A program made the translations under genes and the position numbers. From contig NC_056754.1 in assembly GCF_018687715.1 (NCBI RefSeq), positions 18,957,501 through 19,021,500 on the forward strand: a DNA stretch of 64,000 nt, read 5' to 3'. Under the pieces are notes generated by a model, which was not told the DNA's origin, made no database searches, and saw only the letters and a list, made by a program, of their open reading frames with translations. The first letter of the stretch is position 1; each line of letters opens with the position of its first letter. Origin of the DNA: Carya illinoinensis (taxonomy: Eukaryota; Streptophyta; Magnoliopsida; Fagales; Juglandaceae). Shown piece by piece: positions 24,477 through 36,312 of this stretch.

Positions 24477-27400
24477 TCTCCCTATGAGCCAAGCATGCCT
24501 AGAAAAACTGTGAGGCTCAAACGAAGAGTGCGCATAATCTTGAAATGGACACAGATTTTGTAAAAATATTTGTATGCTAGTTCTTGCTAGAAAGAAAATA
24601 GACTTGAAGAGCTTGGGCATGAATCTGATCTCTTACAAAATGATAATCAATATCAATATGTTTGGTGCGGAAATGCATCACAAGATTTACTGATAAATAT
24701 GTAACCCCCAAGTTATCACTTTAAAGAACATGAGGTTTTGAAAGAAAAATGCCCAACTCAGATATAAGAGATTGCAGCCACAACAGCTCACATGTAACAT
24801 GAGCTAAGGCCTTGTATTCTGCCTTTGTACTGGATCTTGCTATTGTAGATTGTTTATTTAAGCTCCAACAAACCAAATTCTTGCCATAAAAGACACAATA
24901 GCTACCAGTTGATTTTCTGTCATTTGGGCATCCTGCCAAGTCAATATTGGTAAAAGCAGCCAAGAGAGGAGAATGAGAGGGTCTGATGAACAAACCATAA
25001 TCTAGAGTATGTTTGAGGTAGCGTGAAGCAGCCTGCCAATGAGATAAACAATGTGCATGCATAAATTGACATACCTGATTGATAAAGAAAGCAAGATCGG
25101 CCTAGTAAACAGCAAATACTGCAAACTACCTACCACACTTTTATATAACGACAAATCTTCCACTAAAGTTGAGTCAAAAGCAGACAATTTTGCAAAGGGT
25201 GGCATCAGACTACTTATGGGTTTACAAGTAGTCATATTGGTCTTCTTTAGTAAATCCAGAATATATTTACGTTGAGATAACACAAGACCAGTGGGATCAC
25301 GATGACATTCAATACCTAAAAAATAGTATACTCTCAAATCTTTGAGAGGAAAGTCAACACTTAAAACATTAATAAGCTGAGTTAGGATATTCGGGATCAC
25401 ATATTCGGGTGTGATCCAATAAGTACCACATCATCAACGTAAACTAAAAAATAGATAGTAACAGATTCGTGGCAATAGATAAACAATGATGTATCAGACT
25501 TGAACACAACAAACCACAATTCTAAGAGTCAATTATTGAGACATGCATACCATGCATTAGGAGCCTATTTGAGGCCATATAGAGCTTGGTTGAGCTTGCA
25601 AACATACTAGGAAAATTATGGGTGAACAAACCCCGGTGGCTGCGCCATAAACACGTGTTCATTCGAGGTGCCGTGCAAAAATGCATTTTGCACATCTAAT
25701 TGGTGAATCGACCAACCAGGAGAGATTTCAATAGAAAGAACTAACTTGATAGATGTAGGCTTTACCATAGGACTGAATATTTATGAATAATCAAGCCCTT
25801 CAGTTTGATTGTAGCCCTTGGCTACCAATCATGCTTTCCTACGTTCAATGGACCCATCCGAGAGATGCATGGTCTTGAACATCTATCGACTACCTACAAG
25901 ATTCTAGTTAGATGCAGGAGGGACCAAGGTCCAAGTATTATTTGAGAGAAGAGCATCAAATTCCAACTGCATGGCATGTCTCCATTCGGTAAACTTTGAA
26001 GCCTCAGAGACAGAGGTAGGCTCTTCAGGAATAGCAATGGAAGTGACATAGGCGTGGGATAGAGGCCAAGAGATGGTGTCGTCTATTCGTATTTTGGGAA
26101 AATGAAGTTGGGATTTGGCTATGGTTTGCATGGGGTGAATAGAGGTAGGAGACGACTGGGTTGGGAGAGATGGTTCAGATGAATTGGGAGAAGACGATGC
26201 CCTAGACGAAATGTTGAGTGAATCAGATTCAGGACTGGGTTCGAGTATGGAAGAGTTGGGTTCAAGTGTATTTGAAATTGGGCTAGAGGTTGGAGTGGGC
26301 TAGGAATTGGATTGTGAGGGAAATGGGGAAGTAATTTGGGGAGGTGAGTGAGATCTGGGCTGAGAAGAAGGGCTAGAAGGCCTCGTGAATGTTGAAGGCC
26401 TTTCAGATGGTACAAATGGATGATTAAGATTTTGTTACATAATAGTAGTAGAGTTGGGTTGGGAAGAAAGCAATGGTTGGGTGAGGGGGATGAAAATGAA
26501 AAATTGGTTTCATCTAATAAAACATCCCTAGAGATGTACATTCTGGAAGTAGCAAGATGAAAACACAAATAACCATGATGATATGAAATGTAACCAAGAA
26601 AAACACAGGAAAAAGATTGAAAATTCATTTTGTGTTGATTATAAGGTCGAAGGTTTGGCCAACATGTGCAACCGAATGTCTTTAAAAAAGTGTAATCAGG
26701 GCGTTGATGAAATAAAACTTCAAAGGGTGACTTGTTGTGCAAAACAGTGGTAGGGAGACGATTAATTAGAAATACAGCAATGGTAAATGCATCGGACTAG
26801 TAATATTGAGGAGTAGATAAATGAGGAAGGAGAGCAAGTCCAGTTTCTACAATGTGCCGATGTTTTCTTTTCACTGAGCCATTTTGAGAATGGGCATATG
26901 GACAAGAAAGAAGATGGGAAATACCAAAAGAATGTAAACTAGAATTAAGAAATCTAAATTCTCCACCCCAATTAGATTGTAATGCATGGATTTTTATATT
27001 CAAAAGAGTTTCTACAAGACGTTTAAAAGATAAAAAGATAGTAACTACATCATATTTACATTTAAAAGGAAAAATCCAAGTAAACCTACTATAATCATCT
27101 GCAAACGACAGATAGTATCTAAAACCACCACGAGACAGAACAAGTGCAGGGCCCTAAACATCTAAAAACAAGAGTTGAAGAGGAGTAGTCGATCTAGATG
27201 TGGACCGACCATAAGGGAGTTGATGAAGTTTAGCATTGCAATAGGAGGAACATAAGCCAGGCGTGGAAGAAGACTTGACAGGAAGAGAAACTTGGGAAAT
27301 AACTTTGTGAACAAGCTGCATAGAGGGATGACCTAACCAAATATGCCATTGAAAAGGAGATACATGTTCACCAGCATATGCTTGAGGAGAGAAAGGAGCT

Positions 27401-28802
27401 AGTGGAAAAACGTACATCACATTCTTAGTAGGTCTTTGGAGCAGAATTTTCTTGGTGCAAAAATCCTTCACACAGAAAAAGGAAGAATGAAATTCAAAAA
27501 ATACAAGATTATCATTACAAAATTTTTTGATAGAAACTAAATTTTTAGAAATAGATAGAACATGATAAAGTTTAGCGAGAAGAAGATTGCTAAAGGTAGA
27601 GGGTAGAGTGGAGTTGCCAACGTGATGGATGGGAAGTGAATTGCAGTCTCCTACACGAACTCATTCATCACTTGTACATTCTGAGGGATTGAGAGAAATA
27701 TTAGAAAAATCATGAGTGAAGTGATGTGTAGCAACAGAGTCAAGGTACCCATGATGATCAACCGAGGAGTTTGAGTCTTGAGCATGGGTAGGGGCAAAGG
27801 TAAAGTGAGCAGATAAAGATGGTGGGGAAGGAGATTGATAACTTTATTCAAAACAGTTGTAACAGGTAAGGGCAGTGTGGCCTAGTTTAAGACATACTTG
27901 GCATGTGGGACAGTTGGGAGAAAAGTAAAAGGAAGGAAATCGATCACCATTACGACCTCGTCCACACCCTCTGTAACGCCCTTTGCCATGAAAAGAACCA
28001 CGTCCTTGGTTAGTGATATTATGAGGCTGCTTGGAAGTGGAATTTGCATACAACTCTGTCGAGGCAGTGAGTCCAATGTGTTGATGAGATAATCGAGACT
28101 CATGTGTGAGGAGATGACTATAAACTTGCGATGGGCTGAGAGGATCCACTCGTGTAGTAATCGACTTAACCATCGAGTCATAATATGTGCCTACACCAGC
28201 CAAAAGAAATGTGATAAACTCAGTAGAGGATAAAGTTTTACCAGCAGCAACTAAAGTATCATGAAGAAGTTTAGCTCGTTGATAGTAGTCTGTGATGGAA
28301 TCTGAGCCCTTCTTAAGTGTGGATAGTTGAAATTAAATCTACATAACACTAACTTGTGATTTGGCAACAAAGAGTTTGTTTAGAATAGTCCAAATTTCAC
28401 AGGACACGGCTGCATCGAGAATGTGAGCAATGAGATTTTCAAATAGAGAGGAAATGAGAATGCTCATTATGGCTTGATCTTGTTGTTTCTAGGCTAAGTA
28501 TGCTGAGTTGGGTTTTGTATAACTTTCAGCAAACAAGGGGGGGGGGGGGGGGGGAGCATTAATGGTACCATCGTATCCATATAAATTTTGTCATATGAGG
28601 TAAGGCATGATTTTAGCCTTCCACAGAAGATAGTTGTGATGGTTCAATTTAACTATTAACAAATGAGTGGAGGATGGGAGAGAAAAACTGGAGGACTGGG
28701 TGAGAGAGGGCGGAGGCTGAGGAGTTTCAACCATGACAAAACTTGGACATGAGTCCTGACCAAGAAATCTTGGACGTGTGTCCTAACTAGCTTTTGATAC
28801 CA

Positions 28803-29048
28803 TGATGGAATAATCTTGAAAGAGCAAATGTGAAAAACAATCTCATAATTCTCATTGATGTTGTATTCTGTATAGGGGTGGTATATATACACCAAAGGAA
28901 GGAATATTCTTGTTATATAACAGAATTCATAAATGCAATAGGAAAGGGACATGTATAGAAACAAAAAGAATTCTAGACTATTCTGGTATGAGGCAATTTA
29001 GGGGAGCTATCATTTGAGTCTTGATCTGCTGCAGTGGTATTGCTAATA
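28803..29048 (-). repeat. 5' LTR of Copia A
   Basis: Partner of 24230-24476, with scattered substitutions and small indels between the two. Its last three bases on the low-coordinate side of the minus strand reading touch the stop region of P450 exon 2. Confidence 0.9.
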
Positions 29049-29303
29049 GTAGTGAATAATGTCGAATGAATAAGAAGCAAATGGATTGAAGTGAACAACA
29101 GGAAGGCATACAAGTGGATGGGCCATGTGTAGGAAAGCACCTTTTTCAACTTTCATATTGACCTTAGCCTCTCCATCTCCACCAAACTTCCAATCAAAGC
29201 ATTGAACCATGACTACAGTTGTCCTCTATAGCATAACCAACCCCAACTTTGAGCCAGGGCATGCTCTCCTCCCGACCCAAAGGAAGAAACTGAAAAGTTT
29301 CTT

Positions 29304-29419
29304 CCACATTTTCTTTACCTTCTTTATATGAGGAAACTAAGAATCTCTCTGACTAGAACTCATCTGGGTTTTCCCATATATTTGGATCCCTCATTATAAA
29401 GAAGGTAAAGAAAATGTGG
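29304..29419. repeat. Perfect 25-bp inverted repeat in P450 exon 2
   Basis: Arms at 29304-29328 and 29395-29419 are exact reverse complements (CCACATTTTCTTTACC... against its complement) separated by 66 bases. The left arm is the normal coding position (YKEGKENV on the minus strand). The right arm sits exactly at the junction where about 80 codons are missing, so it looks like a copied filler at a repair junction. Confidence 0.9.
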
Positions 29420-29939
29420 GTTTAGTCTTAGCCCTTCTTTGACAACTGCTTGTAAGCATGGGAGATTTGAGATATCCGATTCCTCAACCAATCTATTATT
29501 GCCAAAAATCGATTTTATCTCTTCTCTGAGCTTGTTGAATGCATTTGGATGGTTGATGAGCTCAGCTATCGTCCATAGAATGGCCTCTGATGCGGTACCA
29601 GTGCCTCCGATGAAAAGATCCTGCCACATATGTATTTGAAGAGACATCGATGAAAGAGACAAGCTGAGAGTTTATGAACTTATTGCACATAAGCTTTTTA
29701 TTTGGATGCCGATAATAAATTGCATTGCAAATAATTTAATTGACATTGTATACTTAATTGGTAGGGCTTTATAAATAAATAATATAACCCTTATAATTGA
29801 CATTGCATAACTGGTTGATTTGGACTTTATAATTTAATTTATAATTTAATTGACATTAATGCAGATGTCACAATTGAAGTTTTCATGTAAGTGATATGTT
29901 TTAGTACTTTTCAAATCGGTTTTGTAATGGGCAAAGTGG

Positions 29940-30536
29940 ACAAGGCATAGGGGTGTAAAAAAAACTGAAAAACTAGAAAACCAATGGGCCTAGACCAGTT
30001 GGTTCGGTTCGGTTTTTGACCGGTTCAGTTCGGAATCGATTTCTTTATTTTAAAAACCGGTGGTCTGGAATCGGTTTTAAGTTTTCCAACACCGGACCGG
30101 ACCGGTTCACCTATTATATATATTTTTTATTACTTTTAATATTATATATAATATATAATATATTTTATATTATATATAATATATTTTATATATAATTATG
30201 TATGAAATAATATATTATAATTTATAACATAACATTTTAATCTTAAATATGAATATTTATTTAATCATATGTTTTAAGTATAAACTATATATATTAAATA
30301 CATTTTACTGCCTAATAAATTCTCAGTATAATTTTTTTGATAAATATATTAGTAATACTAATATACTTGATATATTAAAACTGAAAAATCAGATCGGAAC
30401 CGATAAAACCGAACGTACCGGTTTAGGGGGATAACCTGTACGTAATCGGTTTTTAAAAATGCAAAATCGATACATATCGATTCGATCTTAAATTTTATCT
30501 AAAACTAAACTAGACCGGTTACACTCTAAAAAGGAA
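29940..30536. mobile_element. hAT-type element 2, CGGTT ends, 581 bp
   Basis: The element at 29948-30528 starts TAGGGGTGTAA and ends with TTACACTCTA, an imperfect inverted copy. The flanks ACAAGGCA and AAAAGGAA match at 6 of 8 positions, as an aged hAT duplication would. The left end carries GGTTCGGTTCGGTTTTTGAC and related CGGTT units. The right end carries ACCGAAC, ACCGGTT and AATCGG units, and the core is AT-rich. There is no coding frame. It lies in the P450 intron, 330 bp upstream of exon 2. Confidence 0.78.
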
Positions 30537-30692
30537 AGAGAGAGACAAGTGAGATTGGTACTCTCCATGCATTTAGGTGTAATTAATATAGTTGCACCAT
30601 TATCTGCTGGGAGTCCATCATGAGGGGTCTAGCTAGTAGATATTTGACTCGTGGAGAACCCACAAAGCTTGGTTGATGTAGAGGAATCACAA

Positions 30693-30897
30693 TGTAAAGG
30701 TTTTGTAAAAACCACCTTAATCGTTTTGGATGGTTTATATTTGTATTTATAAAGGTGTTTAAACGTATATGTTGCTAAGTTCAAATCAAATACAAATTAC
30801 ATTTGTTGCCTATAAAGAAGGAATTCTATCTTGATCTGGAAGTAAGTCTTTATCTTGAGCTTGATCTTGATCTTGATCTTGATATGTAACCGTAATA
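30693..30897 (-). repeat. 3' LTR of Copia B
   Basis: 205 bp, partner of 38797-39000. The minus-strand reading begins TATTACGGTTACATATC and ends TTTACA, so the termini are TA...CA. It contains a short (TTGATC)-type tandem near 30857-30885. Confidence 0.92.
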
Positions 30898-32559
30898 CCC
30901 CCCCGCAAGTCTAGTGTTTGAGAGTCCCAAACACGAAGCTTGGGATGAAAGAATATAAATGCAGGACGACCAAGACTCTTGGTAAATATGTCGGCAAGCT
31001 GGAGATTGGTAGGGACATATTGAAGTCGAAGTTCTCCGAAAGCCACCAATTCGCACACAAAATGATAACCGAGCTCGATATGCTTTGAGCGATTGTGAGA
31101 GATTGGATTTGCGGCAAGAAATATGGAGCTTTAATTATCACAAAGTAGAATTAGAGAAGATAAATATGTCACCTTGAGATCACGAAGAAGATGACCAAGC
31201 CACTTGACTTCGACAGCAGTGCTGGCAAGCGCTCGGTATTCGGATTCATAGCTTGAATGAGACACAGTCGGTTGTTTTTGGAATGCCAAGAGACAAGGTT
31301 ATCACCAAGGTAAATAGCATAGCCAGAGATAGACCGTTGTGTATCAGGACGGCCGGCCCAATCAGCATCTGAGTAAGCGAGAATATTGCAAGAAGAAGAT
31401 GGAGTGAAAGAGAGGCCATACCGCAAGGTGCCCTTGATGTAGCGTAGGATTTGTTTAACAGCCTGAAAGTGGCAAAGGGAAGGTTTATGCATATATTGAC
31501 TCACAGCAGAGACAGCATGAGCAAGGTCCAACCGAGTGATAGTGAGATATTGAAGAGAACCAACAAGGGACTGGTAGAGTGAGGGATCATCAAAGTCAGG
31601 ACCATCAGTAGACAAGTGATGTGCAACGACCATGGGAGTGCTCATGGGCTTACTATCAACGAGTTTGGCACGCTGCAAAATTTCATGAGCATATTTAGCT
31701 TGACTAATAAACAGGCCAGAGGAAGTCCGATGTTCTTCGAGGCCCAAAAAATAAATTAATGAGCCCATATCCTTGGTGGCAAACTCCTTGGATAATTTGC
31801 TAATAAAAGCATTAAGAAGAACTGAATTGTTGCTGGTTACGACAATATCATCAACATATAATAGTAGATAGATTAGGTCAGCACCTTTGGAAAGCACAAA
31901 CAAAGATGAGTCAATCCGACTGCAAGAAAACCCAGTAGCAAACAAAAAAGCACTAAACCGATGAAACCAGGCCCGTGGAGCTTGTTTGAGCCCATATAAA
32001 CCTCTATGTAACCTGCAGACATGAGAGTGATATCTCAAATCAACATAACCCAGCGGCTGCTCCTTATAAATTTCCTCCTAAAGAATGTCATTCAAGAAAG
32101 CATTTTTCACATCAAGTTGACAAAGTGGCCAGTGATTAGAGACCGCCAAGGAAAGAACAACTCGAACAGTGGAGGCTTTGACAACTGGGCTGAAAGTATC
32201 ATTGAAATCAATAGGGCTGAGCAGAAATCCGAAAATCCAACTCCGACTCCGACTCCGCTCCGACTCCGACAAGTCGGAGTCGGAGTCGGAGTTTTTTTCC
32301 CATGAAAAGTCGGAGTCGGAGTCGGAGTCCAGGCGGATCCAACTCCGACTCCGCTCCGATCCGACTCCGATCCTCCGACTCCGACTCCAACTCCGACTCC
32401 GACTCCGACTTCCTATTCCGACTCCGACTCCGCATCCGACTCCGCTCCGCTAGTGTACATATTTTATAAAAAATATATGTGTTTTTCTATATAGTAATCA
32501 TATAAATATAAATATAGTAACATCATTAGTTAAATCCAATAATATACTAGCAATTAGCA

Positions 32560-33670
32560 CTAGTTATTAGTTATAAACTTATAGTAAATAAGTTAATAAA
32601 TATTACTAATTTACTATATACTAATAGACTAATAGTATTAGACTATTAGTATATAGTAAATTACTAATATATATAATAGTATACTATTAGTTGTATATAT
32701 TAAATTAATATCTTTAAGTTATTATCTATTAGTAATTTAGTACTAGTGTAGTGTTATCACATATTATTAGTTACTAGTTATTACATCTAGACTATCTAGT
32801 TATAAGTTATTAGACTATAGCAAATAAGTTAATAAATATTACTATATATTAATAGACTAATAGTATTAGTATTAGTGTATTACTAATATATAATATATAT
32901 ATATATATAATAGTATACTATTAGTTAATATATATTAAATTAATATCTTCTAAGTTATTATCTATTAGTAATAGTGTAACTAGTGTAACTAGTGTTATAG
33001 ACATATTATTAGTTACTAGTTATTACATCTAGACTATCTAGTTATTAGACTATAGTAAATAAATTAATAAATATTAATATTAGTTATATGTATATTAAAT
33101 TAGTATCTTTAAGTTATTATCTATTAGTACTAGTCTAACTAGTGTTATTAGATATTATTAGTTACTAGTTATTACATCTAGACTATGATGACTATCTAGT
33201 TATTAGACTATAGTATATAAATTACTAAATATTACTAATTTACTATATATTAATAGACTAATAGTATTAGTATTAGTATTAGTGTATTACTAATATATAA
33301 TATATATAATAGTATATATTTTTACTAACTTAAATATATTTTTACTTACTTAAATATATTTTTACTAACTTGTTAAATATAGTTTTACTAACTTATTAAT
33401 TTATTTTTACTAACTTATTCCCCCCCCCCCCCCCCCACTATGATGACTATCTAGTTATTAGACTATAGTATATAAATTAATAAGTATTACTAATTATATA
33501 TTAATAGACTAATAGTATTAGTATTAGTATTAGTGTATTACTAATATATAATATATATAATAGTATATATTTTTACTAACTTAAATATATTTTTACTTAC
33601 TTAAATATATTTTTACTAACTTATTAAATATAGTTTTACTAACTTATTAATTTATTTTTACTAACTTATT
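32560..33670. repeat. AT-rich tandem array inside hAT element 3
   Basis: Landmarks such as ACATCTAGACTATCTAGTTA recur near 32783, 33024 and 33173 (variant). The best pair is 33182-33419 and 33437-33670, nearly identical and separated by a run of 17 C at 33420-33436. The unit length varies (about 150-255 bp) because of internal indels. Confidence 0.8.
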
Positions 33671-33758
33671 AATATGTTTTTATTATAAATGGGTTTTCAC
33701 TTCCCCTACCCCCTCCCCCCCAACAACAAGCGGCGTCGTTTGGGGTTAAAATAATCCC

Positions 33759-33849
33759 AAACGGCGCCGTTTCTGTGCAACCCTAATGGGTTTTCACTTC
33801 CCCCCACCCCCACAAACGGCGCCGTTTTTAACCCCAAACGGTGCCGTTT
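33759..33849. repeat. Three AAACGG...CCGTTT palindromes
   Basis: AAACGGCGCCGTTT at 33759-33772 and 33814-33827, and AAACGGTGCCGTTT at 33836-33849. Each is two head-to-head AAACGG motifs. AAACGG is the hexamer recognised by maize Ac transposase in its subterminal regions (family knowledge). Whether it serves that role here is inference. Confidence 0.6.
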
Positions 33850-34832
33850 CTATGCAACCCATTAGGGTTTTCACCCTCCCCCCTCGATTCCCTTCCCCTC
33901 GCCTTCACTGAATCACTTTTCTCCCTCGCCTTCACTGAATCACTTTTCTTCCTCGGTGCCGTTTCCTCTCATCTGAGTCATCTCAACCTTCACCGAAGCC
34001 TTCTTCCCTTCCTCCCTCCCCTCCCCCTGCGCCGAATCGATTCTCTCTCTCACTCTTCAGAAATCAGAATCGGGAACCCTGAATCACCTCGCATTTGAAC
34101 CGTACGCAACAGGCCGACGTCCCGAGTTCCCACTCCCCACTTCTAGTCGGCCAGTCCCATACCCAGTTCCCAACTTCCCAAATCGGCAAACCAAGTCATC
34201 GCACGGTGCCAAGTCCGACGCCAGTGCCATCGCAGACCTGGGTCATCAGTCATCGCACGGTGCCATCGCAGCCAGCCAAGTCCGACGCCATCAACGCCGT
34301 CGCCCAACTCCAACTCCGTTCCGACTCCGCTCCGACAAGTCTGAGGCGGAGTCGAAGCGGAGTCTAACACCTTTGGAGGCGGAGTCGGAGGCCGGATTCG
34401 GCCTCCGATAAAATCGGAGTCGGAGTCGGATGGCTCCAATACCGACTCCGATTCGTCGGTGCTCAGCCCTAGAAATCAAGGCCTGGTTGCTGGGTGTAGC
34501 CTTTAGCAACAAGACGAGCCTTAAGACGATCAAAGGAACCATTGGCAAGATACTTGATGCGAAAGACTCATTTAGATCCCACAGTATTTGTATTTGGAGG
34601 TCGGGGCACTAAATCCCAAGTGTGATTGTGATGCAAAGCTTGAAGCTCCTCATCCATGGCAACAATCCATCCGGGATGCTTGGCAGCAGTCTTGAACCCT
34701 TTGGGCTTGCACATAGTTAGTAAAGATTGAATGAGTTTGGAATTTGGAGCTGTGCATGTATGAAGGGCCCGAGTAGAAGGCCTGAAAATCCCAGATTTGG
34801 CCCGTGTTTGCATCAAGTGAGTGCCAAGGACT

Positions 34833-35151
34833 GGTGCTGGTAGGACTGTACATTTAAGCCGCAATTCCAGATTTACCCATTTTTTCGACCCGACCCGACC
34901 GTAATTAACCAGCCCGAAACAAAATCGGTTGCTACATTCTGCTTTCGATACACTTTCATTAAAAACGGTTTGGAATCGGGTAATTACCCCATACCCAACC
35001 ATAATGAGCATGACTATGTCGTCTACTAGCCTTGCCAGCTCTTCCGGCAAGAAGTTCGATCCTCTCACTTCCGCCATTGCCACTGAAAAAGCTTTCAGTT
35101 AAGATCACTGAAACAAGAACCTTCCTCAAACTTCAATGTTGTTCAGCCATA

Positions 35152-35190
<39 letters not shown>

Positions 35191-36050
35191 TGATTGCTTC
35201 AATCAAGAAGTTAAAAACCCAAAAAAAATTAAGATTTAATGTCGAGGCACTAGAAAACAAAGTTGGAATTGCAACTTTCCAAGCATGATAAGACAAGCCA
35301 ATTTTGTTTAATCCCAAAAGAAGATAAACACTGAACCTACCACCATTTTCAAAGCAAACGAAGGTACCCAAAATAAATATATAAATAAAAGTTGACAAAA
35401 AAAAAAATCCCTTATAATTAAGAAGAAAAAGGCAGAAGCACCTCTGCCATTTAACTTTCCGAACACTCGTACCTTTGGGACTTAGGATATGAGGTTTTCC
35501 TCATATCAGAGAATTCCAGCAGACGAAGCTGTAGCCCCAGAGATTAAAATAAAAATAATAAATAATAAAATAATAAAAAAAGAAGAAAAATGTTAAAGGA
35601 AATGAATAAAGATGCTCCAAAAATCAAAAATAAAACCCAGCAGAAACGAAGAAGAAACTCCTGTCCGAAGAAACCAAAAAGTAAAAACCCAAGAAATAAA
35701 AACGAAGAAGAAGCTGCGCAGAAGAAAATGAAACCGAAAAATAAAACTAAGCTATAAAACGAAGAAAAAAACTCCTGTCCGCAGAAAGGAAAACTAAAAG
35801 CAAGTCCCCTAGATGCGTCCAACGCAAATGAAAAATAAAATCCCTAAAAACCCAAGATGCTGCTTCGGTGCTGCCCCCAAGTGATTCCATCGATGAAGTC
35901 GAGGAAGTTGTAGGTCACTGGGTTTAGACTTTATTAGAGTTCTAGGGCCCGAGTATGAAGACGTAGACGAATACGATAATGTGCTTTGGTGCTTCTCTAG
36001 ATGATTCCATCGATTAAGAGAGAGAGATTTGTGAACGGAAGGATGAGGTG

Positions 36051-36092
<42 letters not shown>

Positions 36093-36312
36093 AGGAAAAC
36101 TCGGTCTGTGAAAGGACACTATAATATTATTATTATTATTATTTAAAGGGAAAATAAGTAGTTCGGGTCGAGTTGAAATACCTGTTTTCTGAAAAGCTTT
36201 TCTGTACGGGTAAGCAACAAAAGCGGTTAATCGGAATTGTCTTGCATTCGGGTTGGGTCGGTATTGTTCGATTTCGAGTCGGGTCGGTTTGATGAACAGC
36301 CTTAGGTGCTGG
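34833..36312. mobile_element. hAT-type element 4, CGGGT ends, 1,464 bp, 8-bp TSD
   Basis: The element at 34841-36304 begins TAGGACTGTACAT and ends ATGAACAGCCTTA (inverted, two to three mismatches). Perfect 8-bp repeats GGTGCTGG flank it (34833-34840 and 36305-36312). The left end has CGACCCGACCCGACC, and the right end has GGGTTGGGTCGG and GAGTCGGGTCGG. The interior includes GA microsatellites at 35155-35188 and 36056-36090. It carries an exon-like CT/GA-rich stretch but no transposase frame. It is nested in the RT region of Copia B. Confidence 0.93.

Larger units (their letters stand above)
24225..29053 (-). mobile_element. Ty1/Copia retrotransposon A (degenerate)
   Basis: LTRs at 24230-24476 (3') and 28803-29048 (5') are near-identical and about 247 bp long. 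The flanks ATAGT and GTAGT are a 4/5 target duplication. A primer site complementary to initiator tRNA-Met (TGGTATCAAAAGC) abuts the 5' LTR at 28802-28790. On the minus strand the order is: gag from about 28734 with a zinc knuckle (28203-27844, CQVCLKLGHTALTCYNC); GAG-pre-integrase (27471-27154, HIWLGHPSMQ); integrase (27003-26797); reverse transcriptase (26131-25002, YFLGIECHRDPTG); and RNase H (25062-24721, [10 protein letters not shown]). This is the Copia order. Many frameshifts make it inactive. The LTRs begin TATTA rather than TG. It inserted at the very 3' end of the P450 pseudogene. Confidence 0.93.
32204..34479. mobile_element. hAT-type element 3, CGGAGT ends, 2,260 bp, 8-bp TSD
   Basis: The element at 32212-34471 has 12-bp perfect terminal inverted repeats TAGGGCTGAGCA / TGCTCAGCCCTA and a perfect 8-bp duplication GAAATCAA (32204-32211 and 34472-34479). 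The duplication can be read because the host Copia B coding frame continues on both sides. Arrays of ACTCCG/CGGAGT lie inside both ends (32238-32455 and 34310-34460) in both orientations. The middle holds an AT-rich, roughly 240-bp tandem repeat array (32560-33670), then three AAACGGCGCCGTTT-like palindromes (33759, 33814, 33836) and a CT-rich segment that looks like a gene leader. I see no transposase. Confidence 0.95.

Noticed and set aside
32169..32453. Open frames on both strands with Ser/Arg/Glu dipeptide repeats
   Set aside because: They are translations of the CGGAGT array at the hAT end; low-complexity and open in several frames at once.
32783..33670. CRISPR-like spaced repeats
   Set aside because: The repeats are AT-rich, vary in length, lack uniform spacers and sit inside a plant transposon.
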